64,000 bases of DNA from Capillidium heterosporum (lineage: Eukaryota; Entomophthoromycota; Entomophthoromycetes; Entomophthorales; Capillidiaceae): positions 496,001-560,000 of the forward strand of contig WBMQ01000007.1 in the NCBI GenBank assembly GCA_016630905.1, given 5' to 3'. Positions 46,939 through 58,790 of the stretch are shown piece after piece. The first letter of the stretch is position 1. Every line of letters starts with the position of its first letter. The translations under genes and the position numbers were made by a program. The notes beneath the pieces were generated by a model that was not told the DNA's origin, made no database searches, and saw only the letters and a program-made list of their open reading frames with translations.

Positions 46939-48646
46939 AACTCTGTTGTTGGTATAATAAAATTAATTATAGGCGTATATTTAACTTGGGTCTGTTTTTA
47001 TGTTGCAAGTTGAAGTGTGGTGAGGTAGACTTTTGCTTTTCAAGTTCAAATTGACAACGAGGTCAATTTTAGTTTTGCTTTGTAAAGACGGAATTATTTA
47101 TACGGAGGAATTTTTCATTTGAGATTTGGACCATTGCTATACTCGGAACTCCAATTCCTGCCAACATTTCCATGAAAATATAATTTGCCTTATTTGGAAT
47201 GGGGAAATTAATGAGTTGGAAAGTGAACTTGAAGTTCAATAAATTGCAAAAGCTGTTCAATATATCGAGTTGTATATTGGTTTGCAGCAGAATGTACCTT
47301 TAACTCACCTGTACATCTCAACTCGATGTCGTACCAAAAGTTGTTCTGAATATAAAATACTTAAAGGTAAGACTTTTTTCTCCTTTAATTCTTCTATACC
47401 TGAAAAAGTCCATTTCAAAAGGTAAAGGAGAATTTCTGTTAATGAGATTTAACCATACCTTAAAGAAACTCTGTCGCATTTCTATTTATAAGTTAGGAAA
47501 GTCCGGGTAGGTTTAAGTTGTACTTGTACGATGATGGAATGGGTTTGTTTTTATCAAAGTTACTTGGATCTAACCTGTGTTAATGATGGACTATCAAAGC
47601 TACTTTTAAACCTTTCAAATAACCCCAACTATGTAATTATCCATCATCATCGTTACAGCTATCTTTAAATCCATAGATACCTTCCCACAACTTTTTAAAA
47701 TTTGACTACAATATCCTCCTATCCAACAAGGTCGGAACTACCCTTTTCTTCACAACCTTAACTAAAGCATACTGCCCAATTTCTGAAATCTAAAAGTTGA
47801 TAAGAGACTATCAACTGGAAGGTTTAACTATCACAATATCCAGTGGTAGCTACATCTGCATAACTGGTATACTCATTTAGCTTATAGATAGGCTTATAAG
47901 GATTAAGAAACTAGACATACAAAGTTACATTTTTTGTTTGCTAAGTTTGATGTAGACTAGAAATGGATCTAAAGTCATGTAAAAGTAGAGATAGTGTCAT
48001 AATCTTTTCCAGAAGTTGGAGGAATCGTTGATTCAGTTAACCATGTAGGGAGCTGATTCAAAGTGGCGATTTAAACAGGGACTTGTTGCATAAAGCAACA
48101 ATAAAGGCTAAAATACAGTAGGCAATTGGAATATAAGTAGGGATTATAAATTTATTTAGAGTAGTAGAATGAAGGAAGTATGAAACTTAGGTATGTTGTT
48201 TGAGGATTCATCATAAACAGCATACAAAGAAAGGTCAAAAAGAGGGAAAGATAAATGAACTGAAAAGCAAGGCTGATATATTAGCTAATTCAAACTAATG
48301 GATGTTGAAAGGGACTACCTTGGGTTATTAATTCCAGAAAAGTATAGTAAAGGGTTAGTGGCAAGTCAGAGAAAAATGTAAGCAAAAGCTCATTGAACTT
48401 CAAAGAAACCTATGGAACTGTTAGGTATCCACACTTTACGTTAAATTGAAAAGACTCCAGCTCCAACAATCCATTTAACCTATCTAGCAGTCGACCTTCT
48501 ACTTAAAAAAGGTCCAGATATACATAAATGATATATATATATGTTTAATCGTAATAGAGCCATTATCGATAAAATCACAATAAAATTCTACCAACAATTT
48601 ATTGTTAATAGACAAGGGAAGTGCACCATAATTCCATAGCAAAAGA
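46939..48646. other. 1.7-kb spacer between the P4-ATPase and PUP3
   Basis: AT-rich, with no supported gene. A 63-codon - strand frame (47069-47260) starts NSFCNLLNFKFTFQLINF; not recognised. A short TA repeat lies near 48525-48540. Confidence 0.45.
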
Positions 48647-49595
48647 TTAATCCTATACAACAGTTAATATTCTATTTGGAAAGAAGAAAATAATAGCAAA
48701 AATTTTAAATCGTACCATTCTTGCTTTCAACTGACGGATGATATGTTTCTCAGGGGTACTAATAAAATCAAAGTTAGCTCGATATAATATAAAACCTTAC
48801 AGAATGTGGACTTCGGCACCCCAACCAGACAGACAGTCCCTATCCAAGGCCGAAAGCAATACCTGAGAAATAGTTTCGAAAAGTTCGTTAGGTCCCTAAT
48901 AAAATAATATAAGCATCAGTGTTAATCCCATTAAATAAAAGTATTTCCTACCATATCCTCCTCCCACAAAGCTTCACATAAGCCATTTAGAGCGTCAGAA
49001 GCGACTCCTGAGACGACAAAATCTTTAGGTTCACACAGACAACCGATAAGGTCCATAGAAGCGATGTAGGGGTTGTTGTCCTTATCCAAACCGGCAACTA
49101 CCGGTTCGACAAAGTAAGGACCGAATCTTTATTAAAAATAGATCACATTAACAAACTAATGTCAAAATTTGCTAAAACTACCTCTTCTCGTACAAAGTAG
49201 AACTAACCAAGTGGGCAAACTTCTTGATTTCAATCTCACGTTCCTCCTTCAACTTGTACAAATTGGTCTTCAACCTAAAGCGCTCACTCCTATTTATTAA
49301 AAAGAAATGTATAAATCAGTATAAGCGAAATTAAATGCAGCAAAGGAGTAAAATAGTTACAAAGTTTGAACGTCGGTAGCGAGTCCAGCTAATCCAATTA
49401 GAGACTTGTCGTTAATTTTGAAGATCTTCTTGAAGTCACAACCAATAGTCATGTTGCGTTGCCCTAAACGTTTATCCGAAGCAATGGCAATGCAGTTCTT
49501 GCCTACCATGGCGACTACCGCCGAACCGTTGTATTCCATAATCGACTATTTAGGTAGAATTTTAGTTACCGCTGCACTTTATAGTTTATTACCAT
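48647..49595 (-). CDS. PUP3: Proteasome subunit beta-3
   Basis: Non-catalytic beta subunit of the 20S core. Seven coding exons (- strand): 49595-49593, 49545-49361, 49289-49182, 49126-48952, 48895-48801, 48758-48716, 48652-48647. They join in frame to 204 residues, against 205 in human PSMB3. Exon 1 is only the ATG; exon 2 gives [13 protein letters not shown], matching the animal start MSIMxYNGxAV, which settles this structure. The last coding exon is GAT TAA, restoring the family ending KARMD. Other conserved blocks: [64 protein letters not shown]. All introns are GT..AG and 42-71 nt. Confidence 0.92.
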
Positions 49596-50823
49596 CTTGT
49601 TAAAGCTGTTTCTTTGATTTAGTTGTTGTTAAGTATGTAGTTGGGTTGTAAACTTTGAAAAGGGCAAAAGTTCTAAGTTGCTGGTTTTGAGCTTTGAGTT
49701 GTACGTCATCTAATCTAAGCCAAATTTTTACTGGATTTAATAAGGGACAAACTCTAATGAATTATTTGCATATTTCTATAGATTTGATTTGAAAAAGCAA
49801 ATGTAAGAAAAGTAAACCTATGAAAAGTTAAAGCAAGTTTAGAGGAAAGGATGGGTTCAAATAGCTAATATATTTTGACTATACATCTAAAGTAGAATTT
49901 CTAAAGAACTGCAGATTTGCTACTATTGTCGTAACAAATGTATAATATGGAAATTGTAGTATACTTTGACTTGGAATTGAAGAGCTAATAAATGAAGATA
50001 AAAGACGGATGGATTTAAGTAGAGGCGTAATAAAGAGCTTTAAACAGTGGCAAGTAGTGATCTGATATTTATCACTGGGATGCATATTTAGTTGACCATT
50101 ACTTTGACTTGAATTGGCTCTATTACAAAACCAATTCCATCCTAACCGACAGTTTATTTGAAAACCAATCTTATTAATGAATTTACTATACTTTTATACT
50201 GATGCCAACTATACATTTAAATTGAATGGGACTTGGAAACTTATGCAATCAATTGATAGGAGTAGGTGTATTCTACTTGAAATCTAGTAAGATTACAGCT
50301 ATGAGCTTTTAAATACACTAGATAGTACATCCATATTCAATTTACTACATTATGTAAGGTAATGAACCCTTAGTTTTCAAAATTGAAAGCATTGGTATTT
50401 GTTCAAAAGTTGTCTGTAGAATTAAGCTGAAAACTTTTAGAAACTAGGAAAAGATTTGACGATGAACTGCATGTACAATACATTGAATAAAAAGGAAGGT
50501 AAAGTAAAATAGAGAATAAAATTTCTTGGAAACGATAACGGTACTGACATTTCAAAGATCAACAGGACTATGAACTTTCAGTGCCAACTCAACAGAATTT
50601 TATATTGGTAGCACTAGCATCCAGTTGTATTCAAATAAAGCGATCATTGCAAAAGTTAAAGTTAGTATCACTACTTGTATATATACTTGAGTTAATCTTA
50701 TAAGAATTTTTAACTATAAAATGTACTTGTAACTTCATCTGATTCAAAATAATACTAAATCTTTAAATTATATGAAATCTCATCAAAACTACTTGAAATA
50801 AAATAGAAATTTAGTAAAAAACA
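49596..50823. other. Spacer between PUP3 and UBC7
   Basis: 1.2 kb of AT-rich DNA with no supported gene. It contains the PUP3 promoter at its left end and the UBC7 3' end at its right. The 49879-50085 frame is low-complexity. Confidence 0.5.
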
Positions 50824-51596
50824 TCACTCCAACCCCAAAGTCTGCAACACGTTATTTCTTACAATTTCGTCGTACTTGGCTCGATCAGTACGCCAGACTT
50901 TACAAGCATCGATGTTGGCACCACTTTCATCGTTAGGTTCTATTAAAATATCTTAATAAATCAAACACTCTACGCTAAAATAGGTTACCAGCTAACATCG
51001 ATACAACTGAAAGTAAAATTTTCTCTACCGATTGGACGGGGGACCATCGTTCCGATGAAGATTCGTATTGGTTAGGGTCTTCTCCAGGTGCATGTAAAAT
51101 GGAGATACATACCATACCATTCTCATATACTAAATTGAAGGTTAACTTAAATAAACAACTGGTACTAAATAAATGAAGTTTTAAAGCTTACCGTTGGGGT
51201 GGAACATAGGACAAGTGAACTTCATAGTTGGCGGTGACAGCGGGTAATCTTTGGGAAAAGTCAATAGAGCTGGGAAGAGTCCCCCTTCAAAAGGAGTTTC
51301 TTCAGGTCCACTGAATCAAATATATAAAAACTATGGTTACTACAATTAAATGTTGAAATAAAGTACGCGATAAGGGCTTCCCACTCGAAGAAGTTGTCTT
51401 CACTTATAGGGCCTATTTTTTAAGAATTGGGTATTGAGATTTAAAAAATTATATGGTTTAAATATAGTTACCAGCTGTGATGCCTTCCGGTGCATTTAAA
51501 GTTAACTCTTAAAAAATTAAACTATACAGTTTATATAAGAAATTTACCTTTGTATTCAGTCATAAGACGTTTCATAGCAGTGCCTGGTCTACTCAT
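50824..51596 (-). CDS. UBC7: Ubiquitin-conjugating enzyme E2, Ubc7/UBE2G2 type
   Basis: E2 of ER-associated degradation. Six exons on the - strand join to 168 residues. Start [20 protein letters not shown]; then [34 protein letters not shown] and the active-site Cys in [12 protein letters not shown] (about Cys91). Next comes the acidic loop [14 protein letters not shown], the insertion that marks the Ubc7/UBE2G class, and the end VLQTLGLE. Introns are short GT..AG, and no frame break is present. It reads in the same direction as PUP3. ERAD partners (E3, Cue1-like) are not in the window. Confidence 0.93.
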
Positions 51597-53003
51597 GTTT
51601 CTTTTGTTTCCTTCTTATAAATGTCTTTAAGTTGGTAGTTTTCAGGTTTGAGATAGGTAGTTCAAGTTGGAGATATGGAAGTGAGATTTCAGTTCTCAGA
51701 CCATTTTGGACAATCAGACTTACAATTCGACGTTGACTTTTTAGGAGAGTGGACCAATAATTACCTGATGCCAAAGTTTATTACGTAGTTTTCATTGTTT
51801 ATGAGGTATTGGACTGCTCTTATAGTAAGTTTTAAAATGTTGCATCAATCGTTGTATAATAAGTTTTATCTAAATAACAAAAATGGAAAGACGATATAAC
51901 TTTTATGAAGCGTAGTGCTCCTTACGTATATTTTTGAAAGGTATAGGTGTTAGTAGCTTACTGTCTCTCGTTAAAACGCCCCAACCGTTTTCTAAATAGA
52001 AGACAGGGTAGTGATGGAAGCTACAAACATCAACAGTAGCTCAAAGGGAAGATGTGATGATAGCTGTATCGATCTAATTTAGGAGACGTACATTCGTACC
52101 CTCATCGTTGTAGTTGAATGTTAGACTCTTTACGATCAGACTTGTATAACTTCTACTTTACCGATCCTTGAAAGAATATACAATTCGATCAATATTTTAT
52201 TTTCTTTCACTTCGATTACATTCTAACATTTAGCCAACCTGCTGTTTTACAATCAAAATCTTAATGGATGGAAATCAAAGGCGACGATAAGGATCAAGTT
52301 GCCTCTATATATCTTTATTTGAAATATTCTTTAAGGTAGCGTCAATAGTCCTTGTATTGTGATAAGCGTGCCCCTAAAGGTATAATTTGGCGACTTGATT
52401 CTTTCATCTTCAAGTAAATACTTGTTTTTGCCAGCAAGTATTTCCCAAAAGCAAATTTAAGATTTTCTAAAGCCAACTATCTGACGCTGTAGAGAAATAG
52501 ATATAGAGTTGATAAGTTTATTAGATAGTCGAGGCTATAAGGAACTTTTATTATAAACCTCATTGAGCTTAATAGATTGAAGGACCTATACAATTAATTT
52601 TGTTGTTGCTATTGCCATTCAAAAACTTTGGTACCAAATCATCCCACCACCCAGCCATCTTCTAAGAATAGTTTATAGCTGATCATACAAAAACTCCGGT
52701 TAATTTTGTTCGATAATTTTGCGAAATCTAATAAGCTTTTCGGAAATTGCTGATCGTAAAATGGAAACTTGCAAAACTGGATGGAAAACAAAGCTTTCTA
52801 TGGCTTGAAAGCAGTATAAGTTAAACGCGATACCAACAAGTTTTGGATCGATTGCCATCTTTTACATTGTTCCTCACCATTTCAGAGCTTTTACTCTTAA
52901 GCAACAACCAACTTTAGGTGCTACAACCGTACTTAGTATTGGAAATCTGTATTTGTATTCAAATCCATCTCACCGACTTCAATCCAAAAATAGAGTAAAC
53001 AGG
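51597..53003. other. Spacer, divergent UBC7 / membrane-protein promoter region
   Basis: 1.4 kb with no supported gene. The frame at 51589-51774 overlaps the UBC7 start and is a shadow. Confidence 0.5.
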
Positions 53004-53853
53004 ATGAAAGTATTAACCAGCTTAACTCCCAACCTAATTGTCCTACAAAAATCCATCAATTTGATAGTCTACAGTAGTATCCTAGTCCAACTTACCTTGT
53101 TCATACATACGATCCTATCACTAGTCCTACCGATTATAAAGCTCACTTTCTACATCATCAATTTACAGCAAATTGTCCTCCTCTACCTCCAACTTTACCA
53201 TACAGCTCAAGAATTAATAACCCAGTACTTCAAAGTCGATGCCCATGATTATAAAGAAAAAAGTTTGCTGTTGAAGGTTTATAAGACATGCGACCAACTT
53301 GAAGTCACTAGTTATTTGATGCTAAAGGGCTCAGAAGCTAAAAGCTTCAATGGTAAGGTTAAGAAGCTGGCTTTTAACTTGGTATCGGTAATGTATCAGT
53401 TATTTTATATTGTAAGGTTGGCGTTAGTAGTTTTGAAGTTAAAGGACTTTCGATTCGATGCTAGCAAAGTTAAGTTATTATACTTCAATTTGTGGTGTAA
53501 AAGTAGGTTCGTAGGCTGCTTACCTTACCTTATTGACGAGACTAATGTAAGTTTAAGAGTTCTCTATCTACCTTGCTAATATTTTTATAGGGTAGATCTA
53601 TAGAAGGATGGAACAAAAGGAGTCACAGCCTACCTATATTGTTGGAAATATTGAAAAAGTATCGGATAGCTGGTGGTAAAAAAGTTTATGGTAAATTTAG
53701 TATACTATATATTTCTAATTTGTGCTTTCACTGCCTTTAGTTTTAGTCTCTACTGACAACTTGAACTACCAGACTAAGCTTCTAAGTTATGAGGTGGAAT
53801 TCCTATTGTTGAACGGAGACAAGTTGTTGGATTGGTTCAACAGTCTGAATTGA
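53004..53853 (+). CDS. Predicted membrane protein of unknown function
   Basis: Three exons (53004-53546, 53591-53690, 53741-53853) join to 251 residues with clean GT..AG introns, and the frame closes exactly. The ATG at 53004 is chosen because upstream codons in this frame have no ATG at a good position. Residues about 15-70 are hydrophobic and could form two membrane spans (LIVYSSILVQLTLFIHTIL, LPIIKLTFYIINLQQIVLL); a third weaker stretch lies near 125-145 (FNLVSVMYQLFYIVRLALVV). A Lys-rich soluble C-terminus follows. I do not recognise the family. Intron structure and closure make it a real gene. Confidence 0.7.
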
Positions 53854-54804
53854 ACCGATAGTAGGCTTGGCACCTTTATACGTTTGTTGGTTGAGAGATA
53901 AGTTGGAGTTATTGTGTTGGCATTTGTTTTTCTAAGTAGTAAAGTTTTAGTTCTTGAAAGTTTAAATTAACTAAGTTCTATATTTATATTTAAAAAGCAT
54001 AACTTTACCTATACTTTGGCGGTATCCTTTGTAACTAAGTGTAAATTTTGAATTTTACAGCAGTCCAAGCACTGATTGCAAACTTTTAATGTCATTGGGG
54101 CAAGGCTTAGAAACTTTACTTTTCTTGTAATGTCCACTACCTACCTCCAGATTTTAGATCTGAGCTGGTGGTGTAAGAATAAGTAAACAGGTAGTTGTTA
54201 GTTCAAATGACTTGTACACATACAGGGCCATTCTATAGCTAAATGTTGTTTAAAGCTAAGATTTAGATCATATATTCAAGTAAGATCTGATATTTGTTTT
54301 AAAAGATGTACTCTATAGCTGTAAGAGTTATACAGTTAACATGTGGACATGGCAGTTATTGTACAAATAGCTTTCTACATTCCGTGACAATCCTATGTTC
54401 TCAAGAGATGGCTGGTGTATTATAGTGTTGAGGCTATAGCTTACTAGTAGAAGACTAAGCAAATGGGTATGATACCTTTCAAACTAGGCTTTTATACTTC
54501 CGGATCTATACTTTTTTCTTGCATCTTTTAATCCCAACTTGGGCTAAGTATACTATATAAACTTATAAACTTCACTACCACTTTGCAGTAGTATTTTCCA
54601 GTGTGGTAGTATTACGTGTAAATTCCAAAAACAACATCCTTTGCAAATCATCAATTCAACTTCAAATATTTCTACCACCAACTGCAAATAAGATTTGGAC
54701 ATTGAACCTTCGTTTGATTGAGTATTTTCTATTATGTCATCAATAAAGAATTGGAAACATAAAAGTACAAAACTAGCTTTTGCAGCTTTCAAGTCAGAAA
54801 CAAA
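53854..54804. other. Spacer, nothing recognised
   Basis: AT-rich. The - strand frame at 54553-54834 overlaps the SPC3 start and is probably a shadow. Confidence 0.5.
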
Positions 54805-55441
54805 ATGTATACGTTGTTCAACCGCGCATCGCAAACCTTCAGCTTCGCCCTCACCGTCAGCGGATTTTTATTGGCAGCTATCGCCTTATCCAGCTTCCAG
54901 TTCACTTTGGACGCCCAAGCGAAGGTTAAGATTACCGATGTTAAAATGTAAGTTTGCAAATTTTACTTTGTTTTTAATTAGTCAAACAGAATGAAGGGAA
55001 GGTACAGCAACATGTACCAAGATTACCACTACCCAGCCAGCCAATTTGTTATGCCAAGAATAAGTGTTGAAGCTGGTAACTAACTACTCTACTTTTAAAT
55101 ATTTATAGCGTTTTATTCATAAAATAGACCTAAGCCCATTATTTCACTGGAACACCAAGCAGGTTTTCGTCTTTGCCGTCGCCGAGTACACCAACAGCAA
55201 CTACACCAAAAACCAAGTTGTTGTTTGGGACCAGATAGTCAAAAATAAGAAGAAATCTATTGTTAAGATTACCAATCGTAAATTGAAGTATGGATTATCA
55301 GATATTACTCCTACTATAGCTGGCAACGACATCAAATTTACTATTTATTGGGAAGTCGTACCTTATTTAGGCCTGTTCCTGCCTCATCAGTCTAAAGACA
55401 GTTTTGGACCTATCAAGGTGGAAGAAACCTGTGAAGCCTAA
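54805..55441 (+). CDS. SPC3: Signal peptidase complex subunit 3
   Basis: ER membrane subunit of the signal peptidase complex, needed for cleavage in yeast. Exons 54805-54947, 54990-55075 and 55128-55441 join to 180 residues. It has one N-terminal membrane anchor (FSFALTVSGFLLAAIALSS), then the lumenal domain with the family blocks DLSPLFHWNTKQVFVF, YTKNQVVVWDQIV, and a C-terminal beta region ending FGPIKVEETCEA. The length matches the family. The stop is followed at once by a 21-codon frame (55443-55508), one base out of phase, which could be a lost C-terminal extension (see findings). Confidence 0.9.
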
Positions 55442-55442
55442 G

Positions 55443-55508
55443 ATGGTCAAACGTAAACTAGCCGAAGAGAAAGTGGGTAAAGTCAAGCATAACTATGCCG
55501 AGTATTAA
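55443..55508 (+). other. 21-codon frame just after SPC3
   Basis: Reads MVKRKLAEEKVGKVKHNYAE plus one Tyr and a stop. Highly charged. It starts one base after the SPC3 stop, in the +1 frame. It is either the C-terminus of SPC3 with one extra base upstream or chance. Confidence 0.35.
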
Positions 55509-56561
55509 ATTTTTGGCATCCTTTTTATTTTTATATATTTTAGTTACCCTATACTCCTATTTTTATTTATGTTTTTTATACTTTAGTTGCCAAGCCGGTC
55601 CCAGGTCGCGATTGCGATTTACTACTCAACCATTTTAGTTAGCATCGCTACTGATATAGAATTAAATAGATGCTTTGACCTATTGACGATTTTTTCTGTA
55701 TAGTTGATTTACAATTAGTCAATCTGTCTACATCAAAGTGTTTTTGCTCTAGTTAGTTGTATATATGTTGCTTTAAAGCCTTTTACCTCACAGTTGAATT
55801 TCATACTTCCACTACCACTTCTCTATATAAAACATCGAATTTTATTTCCAGAATGAAACCTATCAGTAAATCAAATAGAAGTTCAAGTGACATCTCATTC
55901 CTTCAGCTTCGTTATATCTATCCTTTTTGTATACTTGGATATTTTTAATGTTTATCACTTTTATAAAAGCTAAAGTTTTACATCTAAGACACTGAAGTTT
56001 GAATTGGTAAAATAGGTATATCGATGTTAAAATAAATTTCTTTTAATATATAGTATATGTAGATCTAGATTTTTAGATTTCTAGATTCCCTATGCCAAAT
56101 TTTCATTTTAGATTTCGAATACTACCAATACATATTTAATCATTCTCTTCAACTCGTACAAAAAAGATACTTTGAACTTGAAAATCCAATACAATATCCA
56201 TAAAAGCACACTTCATTTCATACTACACCAATATCTCAATAAACTCTAGGTATAGGATATCAAACTCTGTATTAAGTGAAAGTTTATTAATAAAAGTTTT
56301 GGTGACAACAAATTTTAGTAGAGTAAAATATTATAAAAGAGCGACATGAGTGAAGTGGAATTATGGTGAGATGGAATAAACAGTGCGATATAGTATAGGA
56401 TATTAAAATTTTGTGGTGAGGTCGAATTATAACGGAAATATTTTTGGACATATAGGTGAAATTCTAAGATGAAAGAGACCTATTGCAGTTGGAACACTTG
56501 GTTGATAGCAGATATCCAAATTATTAAAATCGATGTATAAGCAGGAGCAGTCGTATAGAAC
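55509..56561. other. Spacer, convergent 3' region of SPC3 and the kelch gene
   Basis: AT-rich with polyA-signal-like runs and no supported gene. Confidence 0.5.
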
Positions 56562-58790
56562 TTATCTCGTGATGCCAAACTGTACTAACTGCTCGTTGAG
56601 AGTGAGCTCGTAGGCCAGAGAACTATGTTTCTCTTCGATCTGCTCTTTGTGGCTCGATGAACTTTCCGGTCGTACCTTGCTGGAGCGATCCTTCTTGGTC
56701 TTATATTTAAACACCGACAAGATGGTAGTAGAAGTTGAGCTGGAGCTGTCAGTCGAAGATCTTGTAGGGGTCTCTGAGATTAGAGCGTCAGTCGAAGCTA
56801 AAGGTGGCAGGGAGGAATGTGCATTTTGCGAGCTAAAGTGGAAGAAGGTGGCGAGGCTAGGTCGGCGCGGCGCGAAGCTACCCAAAAAGTTGACACTGTT
56901 GCGTGTTTTTTTCTTGATGGTGGGGCTTGAGTTGATGAGGGTACCTTCATCATAGGAGAATTTGGAAGAAGCAGTGGAGTCGGTCAACGTGCTAAACCGA
57001 TCAGACATGCTCAACCGTGTCAGATCGGATGGGTTGGGTGACGTTGTAAAGAGTTGCTTAGAGGTGGCGATAGACTTGCGATTACCCTTCTTAGTAGAGA
57101 AAGAGTTTCGTGAAGTTAAGTTGCAGCCGGTAGAAATGGTCTCTTGCTCTATCACTTCGGCAGAAGATTGAGAGTCGCAAGTGGCATAGGGATTCTTGAA
57201 GCTGAGGGGCATATACTCAAGGATCTCGTTGCGCAAGGTAGGTGAGTAAACGTCCCAGAACTTCTTGCAGTTTTGAATCTTGTCATGGTTTTGCACCATC
57301 AATGCCAGCGAACGTAGCTTGAGTCCTTCACGCTTGGCCGAACTGGCGTAGGCGTACACAATGGGGGCAACGTCAATGCTCAACATCTGGTGCAAATGGT
57401 AGGCGGCTAGGTCCATGAGGTGCTGGATAGAGTAGTTGCGTGAGAAGTTGAGCAATTTACCTAGCAGCACGACGTCGTAAGCCTCCTTGGCCTCTAAAGT
57501 CTGGGTGTAGATGTAGCGCACAAAGACCTTGACTACATTGTAGGTCTCCTGCAGCAGTAGTACGTTTTGGCTGGGTTGGGCCAAATCGGTATCAGCACTT
57601 TGACATCGGTTTAAGAAGGTCAGATAGTTAGGCCAATATATCTTAAGGAACCCAGAGTTGACTTGGAGAATGTACCCGTCGCTTGTCTTGAAGGTGAAAT
57701 TGGAGAATCGTGGCTCGTACATCATGGTAAGGCCAAGTTTGATGGCTTCAGGGTCCTTGCAATAGTACGGCGTACGATAGACAGAAAAGGCTTCCATATC
57801 CACCATACTGACATGGTCCAGGCTGACGTTCTGGTTGTTGAGATCGAGCTTAAACTCTTTCTCGCGGTGGCCGAATATAAGCATCCTGTTCTCAATTGGG
57901 TGCAACACACCTCTACTCCAAGTACCTCGAGCTAAAGAATAGCCGGTGTCAATCTTTTTCCAAGTTTGCCGTGTCAGATTGAAGGCCCAAAGCCCGTATG
58001 ATTGTATACCGTTGTCGCTGTAGGCTCCGTTGACCAAAAAACTGTTACCAATTATGTGCCCGTCAGGGAATTTCAAGTTAGGAGGAAAGTCGGTATTGGG
58101 GCCTCCAAACTGCATAGTCTTGGTTGTCAGATTGCCATTGACTATAGTCAACCGATGCTCTTTGCCTCCCTTGTTCCAACACGAGTAGAAATAGATACCT
58201 TTGTCTGGTTTGGGGAACTCGCATGCGGTAGCAAATTTGGTACTCACTAGATCTACTGTACTCGAGCCGACAAAGTCCCGCTTGCTGAGGTCGAATATTA
58301 TCATGTCATTGAGCAGTTCGTTGTCGGAAGCTTGGCCCCCAGCCAAAAAGACTTGGTTGCCAAAGGACCCAGAAAAGTGTGAAAAGCGTGGTTTGAACTG
58401 CATGACTGAAAAGTTTATGATAGTCCACTCTTTGGTGCTGATGTCAAATATACATATGTCGTTCAGCACGGTGAACTCGTTGTTGTGGCTGGTAGTTGCA
58501 CATCCTCCACTCACTACTATCGAGCCGTCGTCGCTAAAGAAGGCAGAGTGGTTGTACCTAGGTACTGGCTTCGAACTACCCTTGATCTGCACTAGATCCC
58601 ACACCAAAGTCTCTATGTCAAAGACGTACAAGTCGTTGAAAACGGTGCGGGTATCCAAGCAAGCGCCACCAAAGAGGTAGATATGCTTGCTACCCACCAA
58701 AGTTAAACTAGGGCCGGCCCGGGCCATAGGTACCTTGCCTAAGGTGAGAGATGTCGAAACAGTTGCATCGGTTAGGTGGGCAATCGTCAT
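56562..58790 (-). CDS. Kelch-repeat / BTB-domain protein
   Basis: A single 742-residue frame without introns. Kelch repeats in the first 340 residues: YLFGGACLDTRTVFNDLYVF, IVVSGGCATTS..LNDICIFDI, VFLAGGQASDNELLNDMIIF and weaker ones, probably forming a propeller. A BTB/POZ-like part at about 370-500 begins FSNFTFKTSDGYILQVNSGF, continues with VVKVFVRYIYTQTLEAKEAYDV, and ends with a BACK-like AAYHLHQML..VAPIVYAYA. The last 200 residues are Ser/Thr-rich and probably disordered and phosphorylated. Such proteins act as scaffolds or Cul3 adaptors; fungal relatives include Ral2 and the Mds3/Pmd1 group. Orthology is not determined. Confidence 0.88.
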   Translation of the reverse strand: MTIAHLTDATVSTSLTLGKVPMARAGPSLTLVGSKHIYLFGGACLDTRTVFNDLYVFDIETLVWDLVQIKGSSKPVPRYNHSAFFSDDGSIVVSGGCATTSHNNEFTVLNDICIFDISTKEWTIINFSVMQFKPRFSHFSGSFGNQVFLAGGQASDNELLNDMIIFDLSKRDFVGSSTVDLVSTKFATACEFPKPDKGIYFYSCWNKGGKEHRLTIVNGNLTTKTMQFGGPNTDFPPNLKFPDGHIIGNSFLVNGAYSDNGIQSYGLWAFNLTRQTWKKIDTGYSLARGTWSRGVLHPIENRMLIFGHREKEFKLDLNNQNVSLDHVSMVDMEAFSVYRTPYYCKDPEAIKLGLTMMYEPRFSNFTFKTSDGYILQVNSGFLKIYWPNYLTFLNRCQSADTDLAQPSQNVLLLQETYNVVKVFVRYIYTQTLEAKEAYDVVLLGKLLNFSRNYSIQHLMDLAAYHLHQMLSIDVAPIVYAYASSAKREGLKLRSLALMVQNHDKIQNCKKFWDVYSPTLRNEILEYMPLSFKNPYATCDSQSSAEVIEQETISTGCNLTSRNSFSTKKGNRKSIATSKQLFTTSPNPSDLTRLSMSDRFSTLTDSTASSKFSYDEGTLINSSPTIKKKTRNSVNFLGSFAPRRPSLATFFHFSSQNAHSSLPPLASTDALISETPTRSSTDSSSSTSTTILSVFKYKTKKDRSSKVRPESSSSHKEQIEEKHSSLAYELTLNEQLVQFGITR

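Noticed and set aside
48520-48545. TA microsatellite
   Set aside because: A short run of a kind expected by chance in DNA this AT-rich.
54553-54834. 93-codon - strand frame overlapping the SPC3 start
   Set aside because: Antisense to the SPC3 signal-anchor exon, with no recognisable motif.
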